Origin: Cellulomonas sp. HZM
Lineage (GTDB): Bacteria > Actinomycetota > Actinomycetes > Actinomycetales > Cellulomonadaceae
Direction of reading: 5' to 3'
DNA: 64,000 bases
Assembly: GCF_000708885.1 (NCBI RefSeq)
Contig: NZ_JEOE01000008.1
Coordinates: 1 to 64,000, forward strand
Shown: piece after piece, positions 1 to 8,468 of the stretch
Numbering within the stretch: position 1 is the stretch's first letter
Layout: the number at the start of each line of letters is the position of its first letter
Made by a program: the position numbers and the translations under genes
Notes under the pieces: generated by a model
Told to the model about the DNA's origin: nothing
The model's database searches: none
The model's input: only the letters and a program-made list of their open reading frames with translations

Positions 1-124
1 CAGTTCGGGCATGGCACGGTCGTCGTCATCGCTCACCCCCCGGCCCGCCGCAAGCGTCGAGGTCGTCGGGGCCGTGGCGGGCCGGGGGGTGAGCGATGAC
101 GACGACCGTGCCATGCCCGAACTG
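1..124. repeat. Perfect 49-bp inverted repeat at the window edge
   Basis: Bases 1-49 are the exact reverse complement of 76-124, with a 26-base loop (50-75). The right arm contains the ribosome-binding region and first 29 bases of the gene at 96. A perfect duplication of coding sequence in inverted orientation that reaches the first base of the window is what a fold-back artefact at a contig end looks like. A genuine palindrome, possibly longer than seen, is the alternative. Confidence 0.9.
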
Positions 125-1034
125 CGACCGGGCACTGGATGTCCTGCTCGGGGAGACGGTCTGCTCGGTGTGCGTGTCGGACCTGCGGCGTCTGCTCGAG
201 GGTGTCGCGTCCGAGCGTGTGCCGGCGCCGCTTGTGACCGTGCGGACCGCGGACGGCTCGCTCGTGCAGCGCCGGGCGATCGACGGAGGTCGCCTGGTGC
301 CCGGTCTGGCGATGGCGCTCGAGGCGGCGATCCGTGGCGAGCTGCGGCACGGGACCTCGGTGCGGTCGGGCTCGGTCGTCGACGCGCGGCTCCCGCTCGT
401 CGCGACCGCCGTCTACCAGCGTGACGAGCTCGTGCGCACGCTCGCGTCCGCGGCTGCTGCCGTCGCGTCCGCTCGGGGTCTCGACCGCCCGGAGCGGCGT
501 CTCGTGCCGCTTGCCGCGTGGTGGCTGCAGCACCTGGCGGGGCTGCAATACCGCGACGACGGGCCAGCGCTCGTGCAGCAGATGTCGACGGCCCTTCGCT
601 CGGCGCGCGCCGTGCTCGAGCACCGCCTCGACCGGCGCGTGTTCCGTGGCCGCTGCGACGCCGTGACGGAGTCGGGCGAGGCGTGCGGAGGTGCGCTGTA
701 CGTCGTGCCGCCGGCGGCAACGGTGACGTGCCCGCTGTGCGGCACCGAGTACCCCGCCGACGAGCGTCGCCTCGCGCTGCTGCGCGCGGCTCGTGCCTCG
801 CTCGTCACCGCGACCGAGGCGGCCCGCGCACTGCAGGGGCTCGGCGTCGCGGTCGAGCCCGCGACGATCCGCAAGTGGGTGCAGCGCGACCTGCTCCACC
901 CACGCGCTCACACGCCCGCACCGGGGAACAAGCCGCTGTACCGGCTCGGCGACGTCGAGCAGCTCGTGCGCCGCGCCGCCGTACCTGCCGCACTGCGACA
1001 CGCCGCGATCCGGCCCAGGTCCCCGGGTGCTTGA
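96..1034 (+). CDS. Phage zinc-ribbon / helix-turn-helix protein
   Basis: This 312-residue protein has an N-terminal zinc-ribbon pattern (CPNC at about 7-10, CSVC at about 23-26) and a second cysteine cluster near residues 190-215 ending in CPLCG. Its last 70 residues resemble a MerR/excisionase-type helix-turn-helix (EAARALQGLGV, then ATIRKWVQRDLL and a wing with PLYRLGDVEQL). It is therefore probably a DNA-binding protein. It sits just upstream of the HNH nuclease and terminase genes, where actinophages often carry a late or packaging-linked regulator. The ATG at 96 follows a GGGGGTGAG stretch. Its first codons lie in the right arm of the edge inverted repeat, so the 5' end should be treated with care. 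The exact function is unknown. Confidence 0.7.
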   Translation: MTTTVPCPNCDRALDVLLGETVCSVCVSDLRRLLEGVASERVPAPLVTVRTADGSLVQRRAIDGGRLVPGLAMALEAAIRGELRHGTSVRSGSVVDARLPLVATAVYQRDELVRTLASAAAAVASARGLDRPERRLVPLAAWWLQHLAGLQYRDDGPALVQQMSTALRSARAVLEHRLDRRVFRGRCDAVTESGEACGGALYVVPPAATVTCPLCGTEYPADERRLALLRAARASLVTATEAARALQGLGVAVEPATIRKWVQRDLLHPRAHTPAPGNKPLYRLGDVEQLVRRAAVPAALRHAAIRPRSPGA

Positions 1035-1078
1035 CGCTGTCACGCTACTGTCCGTCACAGTGAGCCGAACTGGCTCCG

Positions 1079-1108
1079 AAGGCCTGGACCGTCACCGGTC
1101 CGGGCCTT
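1079..1108 (+). terminator. Hairpin after the zinc-ribbon gene
   Basis: AAGGCC (1079-1084) pairs with GGCCTT (1103-1108), and GGACCG pairs with the facing CGGTCC around a TCAC loop, giving about 13 pairs including one wobble. It falls between two plus-strand genes. No T-tract follows, as is common for high-GC actinobacterial terminators. Confidence 0.6.
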
Positions 1109-1247
1109 CGTGCTTCCCGGGGACGGCACGCCCCCGGGTTGGCAGGCCGCCCCGGCGTGAGCCGGGTGCACGGTTGGCGTCGGCTGCGGGGGTGGCCGGG
1201 CATCGGCGTCGAGCGGCCCGACGCGCCAACCGTCTCGGGGGGCAGGC

Positions 1248-1577
1248 ATGACGCGCAGCGAGTGGGACCCGACGCGCGGCCGCCAGGGCCGAGCGTGGCG
1301 GGCGCTCGTCAAGCAGCTGTGCCCGCCGGGCTCGCTGTGCGAGCGGCCGGTGTGCCTGTACCCCGAGCTCGACCGGGTCATCGTGTTCGGCCTGCGTCGC
1401 AACCACCCGCACGGCCCGAGCCTCGACCACATCGTCCGGCTCGCCGACGGCGGGCACCCGACGGCGCGCTGGAACCTGCGCCCTGCGCACTTCGGATGCA
1501 ACGCCGGCTGGCGCCGGGACGCACCCCCGACAGAGCGCCCGCGCTCGCGCGACTGGCCACCCCTCGACCTGTCGTGA
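1248..1577 (+). CDS. HNH endonuclease, packaging-associated
   Basis: The 109-residue protein carries the HNH fold signature: SLDHIVRLADGG near residue 61, then ARWNLRPAHFGCN near residues 76-90, giving the catalytic DH pair, the central N and the closing H-x-x-C-N. Small HNH nucleases directly upstream of terminase genes are characteristic of cos-packaging HK97-like phages, where they assist the large terminase in cutting at cos. The ATG at 1248 is preceded by GGGGGGCAGGC. A gap of about 134 bases follows before the small terminase gene. Confidence 0.88.
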   Translation: MTRSEWDPTRGRQGRAWRALVKQLCPPGSLCERPVCLYPELDRVIVFGLRRNHPHGPSLDHIVRLADGGHPTARWNLRPAHFGCNAGWRRDAPPTERPRSRDWPPLDLS

Positions 1578-1711
1578 CCAAGCATCGACGCAGGTCAGGC
1601 ACCGATTTTTAGAGCGTCGCGATCGTGGGGGACCGCCCACTGAACCTTTTTTTCTCCCCCCACCGTCGCCCCCAGGTGATGCCCTACAGCGTGTGACCGA
1701 CGGGAGGTGCG
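1578..1711. other. Intergenic gap with a T-tract; possible cos region
   Basis: No ORF is seen here. The gap has an isolated run of seven T flanked by C-rich sequence (about 1646-1662), which stands out in this genome. In cos phages the cohesive end lies near the small terminase gene, so this is a candidate location, but I see no defined overhang and this is only inference. Confidence 0.3.
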
Positions 1712-2257
1712 ATGGCCGCCGAGGTGACCAAGCACGGGATGTCGGGCTACCGCCGCGGCTGCCACTGCGAGATCTGCCGTGAGGCCAAGCGCACGTACAT
1801 GGCGTCGTGGCGGGCGAAGCAGCGCGAGGTCAAGTTGGCTGCCGCGCTCGCGGACAGCGAACCGCTGGTCGTGGAGCGCCCCGTCCCCGAGCCTGTCGTC
1901 GCGACGAGCTCGCTGGACCTCAAGGCGAAGGCCGGCCCCCTCGAGCGTGCGCTGCTCAAGGACCTGAGCAAGCCCGACGCGAAGGTGCCGTTCCGCCGGC
2001 ACCTGGTGCGTCTGGCGCGTCTGAACGCGCGCGTGCTCGATCAGATCGCCGAGATCGACCGGCTCGACCTGATCTCCCCTGTCCAGCTGCGCCAGTTCGA
2101 GGTGCTGCAGCGTCTGGCGATGCTCGGCTTCGCAGGGCTGTCCGACGACGCGGGTGACGGGAGCGAGCAGCCGTCGCTGGCGGACCAGGCGGCCCGCATG
2201 CTGCAGGAGATGGCGGAGGGCAGCGGTGGTAGCGGTACGGACGCGCAGCCGGCCTGA
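1712..2257 (+). CDS. Terminase small subunit (putative)
   Basis: This 181-residue protein precedes the large terminase and overlaps its start by 32 bases. Residues 10-30 contain a C-x-C-x2-C cluster (GCHCEICREA) followed by basic residues, a small zinc-binding element common at the N-terminus of actinophage small terminase proteins. The middle is a helical region rich in Leu and Arg (about 80-140) and the tail is acidic and Gly-rich. The role would be recognition of the packaging site and stimulation of the large subunit. The assignment rests mainly on position; sequence similarity to known small terminases is weak by eye. The ATG follows GGGAGGTGCG. Confidence 0.65.
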   Translation: MAAEVTKHGMSGYRRGCHCEICREAKRTYMASWRAKQREVKLAAALADSEPLVVERPVPEPVVATSSLDLKAKAGPLERALLKDLSKPDAKVPFRRHLVRLARLNARVLDQIAEIDRLDLISPVQLRQFEVLQRLAMLGFAGLSDDAGDGSEQPSLADQAARMLQEMAEGSGGSGTDAQPA

Positions 2258-3755
2258 GGCCGCTCCCCTGCACGCGACCGAGCGCAACCCGAACCGTGAC
2301 ACCACGGGCGGGCGTGTCGCGAACGTCTCGGCGAAGATGGGCGAGCCCTTCATCCCGTGGCAGCGCCTGGTGGCGGACATCGCCGGGGAGATCGACCCCG
2401 CGACGGGCTACCCCTGGTACAAGGAGATCCTGCTCGTCGGGCTTCGCCAGATCGGCAAGACGTCGTTCATCCGGGCCAAGTTCACCGACACGTGCTTGTT
2501 CACGCCGCGCGCGACCGCCCGCTACACCGCCCAGAACCGCACGATGGCCCTGCAGCGCCTCGAGACCGACATGTGGCACCCGATCGCCGCCTCGCCGCTC
2601 GCGGCGTTCCTCGACCGCAACGTCGGGCGTCGCACGAAGAAGCCTGGCCTGTCGGGCAAGGGCGGCCAGGAGCACATCCAGTTCGTGAACGACTCGGCCT
2701 GGTGGATCGACTCGGTGAAGGCCACGTCGGGCCACGGCCCGACCCTGGACCTCGGCGGCATCGACGAGGCGTTCGCGCACGGCGACGCCCGGATCGAGCA
2801 GGCGATGCGCCCCGCCATGAACAACGTCCCGCATGCTCAGCTGCTGGTCGCTTCGGCGGCCGGTGACTCCTCGTCGGTCTACCTGCGCAACAAGCTCGAG
2901 GTCGCACGCGCCCGCCTCGAGCTCGAGCAGACCAAGCCCCTGCACCAGCGGCGCTCGCGGACGGCGCTGATCGAGTACGCCGCTCCTGAGGGCGCCGACC
3001 GGGAGGACCCTGACACGTGGTGGGGTTGCCACCCGGCGCTCGGATACCTGACCGACCAGGCGACGTTCGAAGCCGCGCTCGAGGCGTTCGCCTCTGACCC
3101 TGAAGAGTTCGACCGTGCCTACCTGGGGTGGTGGCCCTCGGCGAAGGCCCCTGACCCGGTGATCCCGAAGCTGGCGTGGAACGAGCTCGCGCTCGGCGAG
3201 GACGCGGTCGACTGGACGGGCCAGCCGGTGTGGTCGGTCGACGTGGCTCCCGATCGCGACTGGTCGGCGATCGGCCTGGCTGCGCGGCACCCGTCCAAGC
3301 GTGCCTACCTCGAGGTCGTCGACCACGAGCCGGGCACTCACTGGGTCGTGGCGCGCATGGTCCAGCTGCGATCGCTGTTCGGCGGCGACGTCGTCGCGAT
3401 CGACGGCACCGGTCCGGCCGGCGCCCTCGTCACCGACCTGGAAGCTGAGGGCTTCCTCGTCCAGCGGCTCAATGGCCGCGACAAGGCAGACGCGTGCGGG
3501 GAGCTGTACGACGACGCCCTCTCGGGCCGCATCGCCCATCCCGGCGACCCGGTCCTGAACGGCGCACTGTTCTCCGCGATCAAGCGCCGCACCGCCGACA
3601 CGTGGACGTTCTGGCGGGGCAAGTCTCTGGCCGACATCACGCCGCTGTACGCCGTGACGCTCGCACGCCACGTCCTGGCCCAGATGATCGGCGACGACTA
3701 CGACGTCGACGACTCGACCTACGGTCTCGACCCCGACCCCGACGACGACCTGTGA
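2226..3755 (+). CDS. Terminase large subunit
   Basis: This is the ATPase/nuclease motor that packages phage DNA into the prohead. The Walker A variant GLRQIGKTSF and the Walker B line LDLGGIDEAF mark the ATPase half; the C-terminal half begins at SVDVAPDRDWSAI, whose aspartates fit the RNase H-like nuclease. I choose the GTG at 2226 because GGAGGG lies five bases upstream and the preceding N-terminal segment (NPNRDTTGGRVA) looks like the conserved start of this family; the ATG at 2337 would remove it. The protein is then 509 residues, a normal length for HK97-type large terminases. The 5' end overlaps the small terminase gene by 32 bases, suggesting translational coupling. Confidence 0.93.
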   Translation: MVAVRTRSRPEAAPLHATERNPNRDTTGGRVANVSAKMGEPFIPWQRLVADIAGEIDPATGYPWYKEILLVGLRQIGKTSFIRAKFTDTCLFTPRATARYTAQNRTMALQRLETDMWHPIAASPLAAFLDRNVGRRTKKPGLSGKGGQEHIQFVNDSAWWIDSVKATSGHGPTLDLGGIDEAFAHGDARIEQAMRPAMNNVPHAQLLVASAAGDSSSVYLRNKLEVARARLELEQTKPLHQRRSRTALIEYAAPEGADREDPDTWWGCHPALGYLTDQATFEAALEAFASDPEEFDRAYLGWWPSAKAPDPVIPKLAWNELALGEDAVDWTGQPVWSVDVAPDRDWSAIGLAARHPSKRAYLEVVDHEPGTHWVVARMVQLRSLFGGDVVAIDGTGPAGALVTDLEAEGFLVQRLNGRDKADACGELYDDALSGRIAHPGDPVLNGALFSAIKRRTADTWTFWRGKSLADITPLYAVTLARHVLAQMIGDDYDVDDSTYGLDPDPDDDL

Positions 3756-3766
3756 GGAGGTCCTAG

Positions 3767-3961
3767 ATGGACGACGTCACGGACGTGCTCGACCTGCTCG
3801 GCCTGCTGGTGCTCGTCGCCGCGGCGTCGGTGGCTGCGGGCGCGTGGTGCGGCCTGGTCGCAGCTCTGGCGGTGGCCGGCGGTGGACTTCTCGCCGTGTC
3901 CTGGCTGCTCGACGCGGTGCGCCGCCCGCGGCGCCGACGCAGGGCGGCGGTGCGCCGATGA
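3767..3961 (+). CDS. Small phage membrane protein
   Basis: The 64-residue product is hydrophobic from about residue 10 to 50 and ends in an arginine-rich tail (RRPRRRRRAAVRR), consistent with one or two membrane spans and a cytoplasmic positive end. GAGGAGG lies seven bases before the ATG, and the stop overlaps the portal start. Small membrane proteins between terminase and portal occur in several actinophages but have no agreed function. Its strong ribosome site and tight packing argue that it is real. Confidence 0.65.
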   Translation: MDDVTDVLDLLGLLVLVAAASVAAGAWCGLVAALAVAGGGLLAVSWLLDAVRRPRRRRRAAVRR

Positions 3962-5124
3962 GCCTCCTGCGTCGCTCGACCCTCGCCGGTGTGGCCGACG
4001 CGACGGGCCGGGCGCTGAGACGCGGCCGCGGGCCTGAGGTCACGCCGACCTCGGCGCTGCGGCAGTCCGTCGCGTGGGGCGCCCAGAGGCTTCGCGCCGA
4101 CCTGATCTCCGTGCTTCCCGTGGACGTCTACCGCAAGGTCGGCGCCATCAACGCATCGGTGCCCGCCCCGGGTGTCCTGGTCGAACCGTCCGAGGACGCC
4201 GACGGCCAGCCCATGACGATCGGCGACTGGCTCTACTCGGGTCAGATGAGCCTGGACTCCGTCGGCAACAACGTCGGCGTCATCACCCGGCGCGACTCGC
4301 TGGGGCTTCCGGCGGCGATCGACCTCGCCGGAATGGACGAGGTCCGGATGCGGATCAAGGACCGGCGTATCACCCGGTACTGGATCAACGGGGAGAAGCA
4401 CGAGCCGCGCGACATCTGGCATGAGCGCCAGCACCGGGTCGCCGGCATGCCGGTCGGCCTGTCGCCCGTCGCCTACGCGGCGATGTACCTGGCCGGCGCA
4501 GACGCCGCGGCGCAGTTCGCGCTCGACTGGTTCGCCAACGGCACCGTCCCGTCGGCGATCCTGAAGAACACCGAGAAGGTCCTCAACCCTGAGCAGGCCG
4601 ACCGCACGGCGCGACGCTTCCGAGCGACCGTGGCCGCCGGCGAGGTGTTCGTCACCGGCAAGGACTGGACCTACGACCCGATCTCGGCGAAGGCTGCCGA
4701 GGCCGAGTTCATCGAGCAGATGCAGTACAGCGACGTCGCACTGTGCCGCTTCTACGGCGTGCCCGCCGACCTCGTCGACGTCGCCGTGCAGTCCTCCACG
4801 CTGAACTACGCGAACATCACCCAGCGCAACCTGCAGCTGCTCGTGATGCACCTCGGCTCGCCCATCACCCGACGCGAGAAGGCGCTCAGCCGGCTCACGC
4901 CGCGGCCGCGGTACGTGAAGCTCAACCGCGACGCCATCCTCGCGATGGATCCCAAGTCGCGCGCCGAGCTGTTCAAGCTGCAGATCGACTCGCGCACCCG
5001 CACGCCGGACGAGGCGCGCGCACTGGTCGACGAGCAGCCCCTCACCGAAGCGGACTACGCGCAGTTCGAGCGCCTGTGGCCGACGTCGCGCCCGCCGCAG
5101 CAGCAGACCTCAGGAGGCAGCTGA
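3958..5124 (+). CDS. Portal protein, HK97 family
   Basis: The portal dodecamer forms the DNA channel at the capsid vertex and docks terminase and connectors. The 388-residue sequence has the family layout: an N-terminal helix, a clip/wing segment, and the conserved stretch around CRFYGVPADLVDV and STLNYANITQRN (about residues 265-290). The start at 3958 overlaps the preceding stop (ATGA), and the end overlaps the protease start in the same manner. The length is typical for HK97 gp3-type portals. No separate maturation signal is visible. Confidence 0.93.
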   Translation: MSLLRRSTLAGVADATGRALRRGRGPEVTPTSALRQSVAWGAQRLRADLISVLPVDVYRKVGAINASVPAPGVLVEPSEDADGQPMTIGDWLYSGQMSLDSVGNNVGVITRRDSLGLPAAIDLAGMDEVRMRIKDRRITRYWINGEKHEPRDIWHERQHRVAGMPVGLSPVAYAAMYLAGADAAAQFALDWFANGTVPSAILKNTEKVLNPEQADRTARRFRATVAAGEVFVTGKDWTYDPISAKAAEAEFIEQMQYSDVALCRFYGVPADLVDVAVQSSTLNYANITQRNLQLLVMHLGSPITRREKALSRLTPRPRYVKLNRDAILAMDPKSRAELFKLQIDSRTRTPDEARALVDEQPLTEADYAQFERLWPTSRPPQQQTSGGS

Positions 5125-5906
5125 TGGACCCCGAGCTCGTCGAGCAGATCGCGGCCGCGGGCCGCGAGCGGGCCGCGGCGGTCGCGGCCCGCGCCGACCG
5201 TCCCTCCCAGCGACGCTGCGCACCCGAGCAGGGCTCGGGTGCGTGGGCCGCCGCACCGCACGCCCGCATGCAGCTGCGATCGACGGACGACGCCAGCGGC
5301 CCCCTGCACTTCGAGGGCTACGCGACGGTCTACGAGCGCGGCTACGAGATGTGGGACTTCTGGGGGCCCTACACCGAGATCGTCTCCGCGGGCGCCGGCG
5401 CCAACTCCTTGGCCCGTGCCGACCTCGACGTGCCGCTCGTGCTGCAGCACGCCGCACTGCGGCGCATCGCCCGCACGACGAACGGCACCCTGACGCTGCG
5501 CGAGGACGAGACGGGGCTGCTCGTGGACGCCCCCGCGCTGGACCGCGAGGACCCCGACGTCGCCTACATCGCGCCGAAGCTTCGCGCCGGCCTCGTCGAC
5601 GAGATGAGCTTCATGTTCCGCATCGTGCGCGGACAGTGGTCCCCCGACTACACCGAGTACCGCATCGAGGAGTTCGACATCCATCGCGGCGACGTCGCGA
5701 TCGTCGCCTACGGCGCGAACCCCTTCACCACCGGCGCCGGCCTGCGTGCCGCAGAGGCGCTGGACATCGTCCGCGCGCTCGACGAGTCGACCGCGCGTGA
5801 GGCGTTCACGCTGCTGCGCTCGCGGCTCGAGCCTGCCGGGTCGCTTCCGCGCCGCGGCGTGGAGCTCGTGAACGCCGACGACACACGCCTGGTCGAGCTC
5901 GTCTGA
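5124..5906 (+). CDS. Prohead maturation protease, HK97 family
   Basis: This 260-residue serine protease of the U35/HK97 type would trim capsid delta domains during maturation. A charged Ala/Arg-rich N-terminus (1-45) precedes the catalytic domain. The histidine in VLQHAALRRIARTTNG (about residue 112) and the serine in LVDEMSFMFRI (about residue 158) are the expected catalytic pair. The start codon overlaps the portal stop. The order portal-protease-capsid is conserved, and the capsid protein keeps a coiled-coil N-terminal segment for it to remove. Confidence 0.92.
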   Translation: MDPELVEQIAAAGRERAAAVAARADRPSQRRCAPEQGSGAWAAAPHARMQLRSTDDASGPLHFEGYATVYERGYEMWDFWGPYTEIVSAGAGANSLARADLDVPLVLQHAALRRIARTTNGTLTLREDETGLLVDAPALDREDPDVAYIAPKLRAGLVDEMSFMFRIVRGQWSPDYTEYRIEEFDIHRGDVAIVAYGANPFTTGAGLRAAEALDIVRALDESTAREAFTLLRSRLEPAGSLPRRGVELVNADDTRLVELV

Positions 5907-6039
5907 GTTTCGGCCGCCCACCCGAGACGCGTCGCGTAAGGGCCTGCTGCGCCTTGTGCCTGGCCGGGTACCGCCTGTCGCTGCTGGGACCCCACCCACC
6001 CAAGATCGCCCCGCCACGGGGCAGGAAGTGAGCACCACG

Positions 6040-7446
6040 ATGACGCTCGAGCAGCTCATCGCGCGGGCCCGGGAGCAGATGAACGCCCGGATCTCGCTGC
6101 GCAACCAGTACGCCACCGAGCTCGACGAGCTCCGCGGCCAGGACGCCCCGGACGCCGAGCAGGTCGACGCGCTGCGTTCGAAGAAGGCCGACATCGACGC
6201 CGAGCTCACGGCGCTGCGCGAGCAGCTCGAGGGCTACGAGAGGGAGCTCGAGTCCGACCAGGCCGTGCAGCGTCTGCAGGCGCAGACCCACCCGACCGGT
6301 CAGCGCGCGGCTCAGCCCGAGCGCGCGGTCGAGGTCAACGAGCAGCGGACCTACACCCAGGAGAACGACCCGAAGGGTCTTCGGTTCCTGTCCGACGTGG
6401 TGGCCGAGTTCCGTGGGAACCCGGCGGCGCGCGAGCGTCTGGCGCGCCACGTCGAGCAGGAGCGTCACGAGCGCGGGGAGGTCGTCGAGACCCGTGCGGT
6501 CACCACGTCGGGCGCCCCGGGCACGATCGTGCCGCAGTACCTGATCGACCTGTACGCGCCCAAGGGCCGCCCGGGACGCAAGTTCGCCGACCAGTGCCGT
6601 CACCACGACCTGCCCGAGACCGGGATGACGGTGTACATCCCGCGTCAGGTCGCCACGACGGCGACGGGCGAGCAGGCCAACGAGCTCGACACGGTGGCCG
6701 AGCAGGACTACGACGACGAGATGATCGCCGTCAGCGTCCGGACCAACGCCGGTTCGCAGACGATCTCCCGTCAGGCGTCCGAGCGTGGCCTGGGCACCGA
6801 GGACATCGTCTTCGAGGACCTGCTCAAGTCGTACGACTCCGGTCTGGACGCCCGGCTGATCAACGCCCCGGTCTGGGGTCTGCTGGCGGTGGCGAACCCG
6901 CTGACGTACACCGACGCGGACCCGACGGCCGCCGAGCTGTACCGCAAGATCCTCGGCGGCGTCGCGACGATCGAGGACGTCCTGCTCGACCTCGACGAGG
7001 ACGACGTGTTCACCCTCATGCGGGGTCGTCGGTGGGCGTGGCTCAACGGGGAGGTCACGGACAAGAAGCCGTTCGTGCAGAACTCCAGCGTTCCGCTCGG
7101 CGCCTTCGCCACGACCGACGGGGCGAAGTACCCGGCCGGGGTGCGCGGGTTCCTGCCGAACGGCGGCCGCGTGGTGACCGACAACAACTTGCCGAGCAAC
7201 CTCGGCGCGGGCACCAACGAGGACGTCGTCGTCGAGGTCGTCCAGCACGAGGCCCACCTGTGGGAGGACCCCTCGGCGCCGATGTTCATCCGCGCCGAGC
7301 AGCCGCAGGCCAAGAAGCTCGGCATCGACCTGGTGCTCTACGGCTACTTCGCCGCCTGCTTCAACCGCGTGGTCGACGCGCAGGGAACGCCCAAGGCCGT
7401 GCACCAGAAGATCACCGGCACCGGCCTGGTCGCGCCCGTCTTCTGA
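6040..7446 (+). CDS. Major capsid protein, HK97 fold
   Basis: The product is a 468-residue HK97-type capsid protein. Residues 1-80 form a highly charged coiled coil typical of the scaffolding delta domain. The capsid core begins near residue 155 (TSGAPGTIVPQYL) and runs to the end, with the family's DVVVEVVQHEAHLWE region near residue 405. I prefer the ATG at 6040; a GTG at 6028 in frame is possible, since an AGGAAG sequence overlaps that region. The gap upstream (5907-6039) holds no other gene. This gene should be the most strongly expressed late gene. Confidence 0.92.
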   Translation: MTLEQLIARAREQMNARISLRNQYATELDELRGQDAPDAEQVDALRSKKADIDAELTALREQLEGYERELESDQAVQRLQAQTHPTGQRAAQPERAVEVNEQRTYTQENDPKGLRFLSDVVAEFRGNPAARERLARHVEQERHERGEVVETRAVTTSGAPGTIVPQYLIDLYAPKGRPGRKFADQCRHHDLPETGMTVYIPRQVATTATGEQANELDTVAEQDYDDEMIAVSVRTNAGSQTISRQASERGLGTEDIVFEDLLKSYDSGLDARLINAPVWGLLAVANPLTYTDADPTAAELYRKILGGVATIEDVLLDLDEDDVFTLMRGRRWAWLNGEVTDKKPFVQNSSVPLGAFATTDGAKYPAGVRGFLPNGGRVVTDNNLPSNLGAGTNEDVVVEVVQHEAHLWEDPSAPMFIRAEQPQAKKLGIDLVLYGYFAACFNRVVDAQGTPKAVHQKITGTGLVAPVF

Positions 7447-7552
7447 CGCGCGCGCGCCTGGTTCGACGCGCCCCGGCCGGTCCCGCACGACAGGGCCGGC
7501 CGGGGCGACGTCCCGTCCACGACAACACCCCGACGACCCCGAGGAGGGGACG

Positions 7553-7927
7553 ATGAGCAAGAAGGACACCGCCCAGCACGGCGCGGCCGCAGTGCGGCGT
7601 GCAGCGGCGAAGGAGCAGGAGCGCAGCGAGCTGATCGCAGCGCTCGGCGAGGAGCGTCGCGGGTACGTCGCGCGCGGACTCGACGACCGCGTCAAGGCGG
7701 TCGACGACCAGATCGCGGCCCTGAAGGGCTCGCGCCGGCCTGCGGCGCAGGGAGCGGCGACGAACGGGCAGCCTCCCACCTCCCCGCCCCCGACGCCTCG
7801 TGGTCGGGCCCGCAACGCTGCACCGCCGGTCACGCCCGCGCAGCAGGAGCCGGCCGACCCGCAGGAGCCGGCCGACCCGCAGGAGCCGGCCGACCCGCGG
7901 GAGCCGGGCGACCCGGACGGCGACTGA
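7553..7927 (+). CDS. Phage protein with proline-rich repeat tail
   Basis: The 124-residue protein has a charged helical N-terminal half (about 1-65) and a Pro/Ala-rich tail with four copies of a six-residue unit QEPADP (last copy REPGDP). It lies between capsid and connector genes, where several actinophages encode small proteins of unknown use. GAGGAGGGGACG before the ATG is a strong ribosome site. The repeat tail is likely disordered and could vary in copy number. I do not recognise a family. Confidence 0.7.
   Translation: MSKKDTAQHGAAAVRRAAAKEQERSELIAALGEERRGYVARGLDDRVKAVDDQIAALKGSRRPAAQGAATNGQPPTSPPPTPRGRARNAAPPVTPAQQEPADPQEPADPQEPADPREPGDPDGD
7844..7915 (+). repeat. Four tandem 18-bp coding units
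   Basis: Units start at 7844, 7862, 7880 and 7898. The first three are identical (CAGGAGCCGGCCGACCCG) and the fourth has two changes. They encode the QEPADP repeats at the end of the 7553 gene. The period is a multiple of three, so gain or loss keeps the frame. Confidence 0.95.
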
Positions 7928-7928
7928 G

Positions 7929-8468
7929 GTGGCCGCCGACGTCGACCTCGTGACGCTCGAGGAGGCGAAGAACTTCCTCAACATCCCGTTGGAGTCGACC
8001 AGTGACGACGACGAGCTGGCGAAGTTCATCACGGCAGCCTCCAAGATGCTCGCGCGAAAGTTCGGCGTCGGCGTCCCTCAGCTCTTCTCGGACGTGCAAC
8101 AGGGCGGCCGCGAGCACCTCGTCCTGTCGCACTGCCCGGTCGTCTCCGTGACCTCGGTGACCGCCGCCGGCGTCGCGCTCGCCGAGACCGACTACGTCCT
8201 GGACGAGTCGGCGGGGATCCTGACGTCGGCTCGCGGCCAGTTCGGTCCCGGGCCGCTGGTCGTGACCTACACGGCCGGCTACGACCCCGTCCCGGAAGAC
8301 CTCTCGCTCGCAGGCAATCTGCAGGTCCGCCATCTGTGGGAGACGCAGCGCGGCACCGGGCGACGCACGGGCGGCGGGAGCACCGAGCCTCCGGCGGGCG
8401 CGGCCTACACCTGGTCGTACCGGGTGCTCGAGATCATGGACTCGTTCAGCGAGGGGGGCTTCGCGTGA
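7929..8468 (+). CDS. Head-tail connector, gp6-like adaptor
   Basis: This 179-residue protein begins VAADVDLVTLEEAKNFLNI, the usual opening of gp6/gp15-type adaptor proteins that sit under the portal. Helical N-terminal and C-terminal parts surround a beta-rich middle (PVVSVTSVTAAG, then VTYTAGYDPVPEDL), the family pattern. The GTG at 7929 lies one base after the preceding stop, so it is probably translated by coupling. Its position after the capsid gene supports the role. Confidence 0.85.
   Translation: MAADVDLVTLEEAKNFLNIPLESTSDDDELAKFITAASKMLARKFGVGVPQLFSDVQQGGREHLVLSHCPVVSVTSVTAAGVALAETDYVLDESAGILTSARGQFGPGPLVVTYTAGYDPVPEDLSLAGNLQVRHLWETQRGTGRRTGGGSTEPPAGAAYTWSYRVLEIMDSFSEGGFA

Noticed and set aside
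1-124. Edge palindrome as a linear-phage telomere (protelomerase site)
   Set aside because: The 26-base loop and the copied coding sequence do not fit a telomere palindrome, and the phage has an integrase and tRNA att site.
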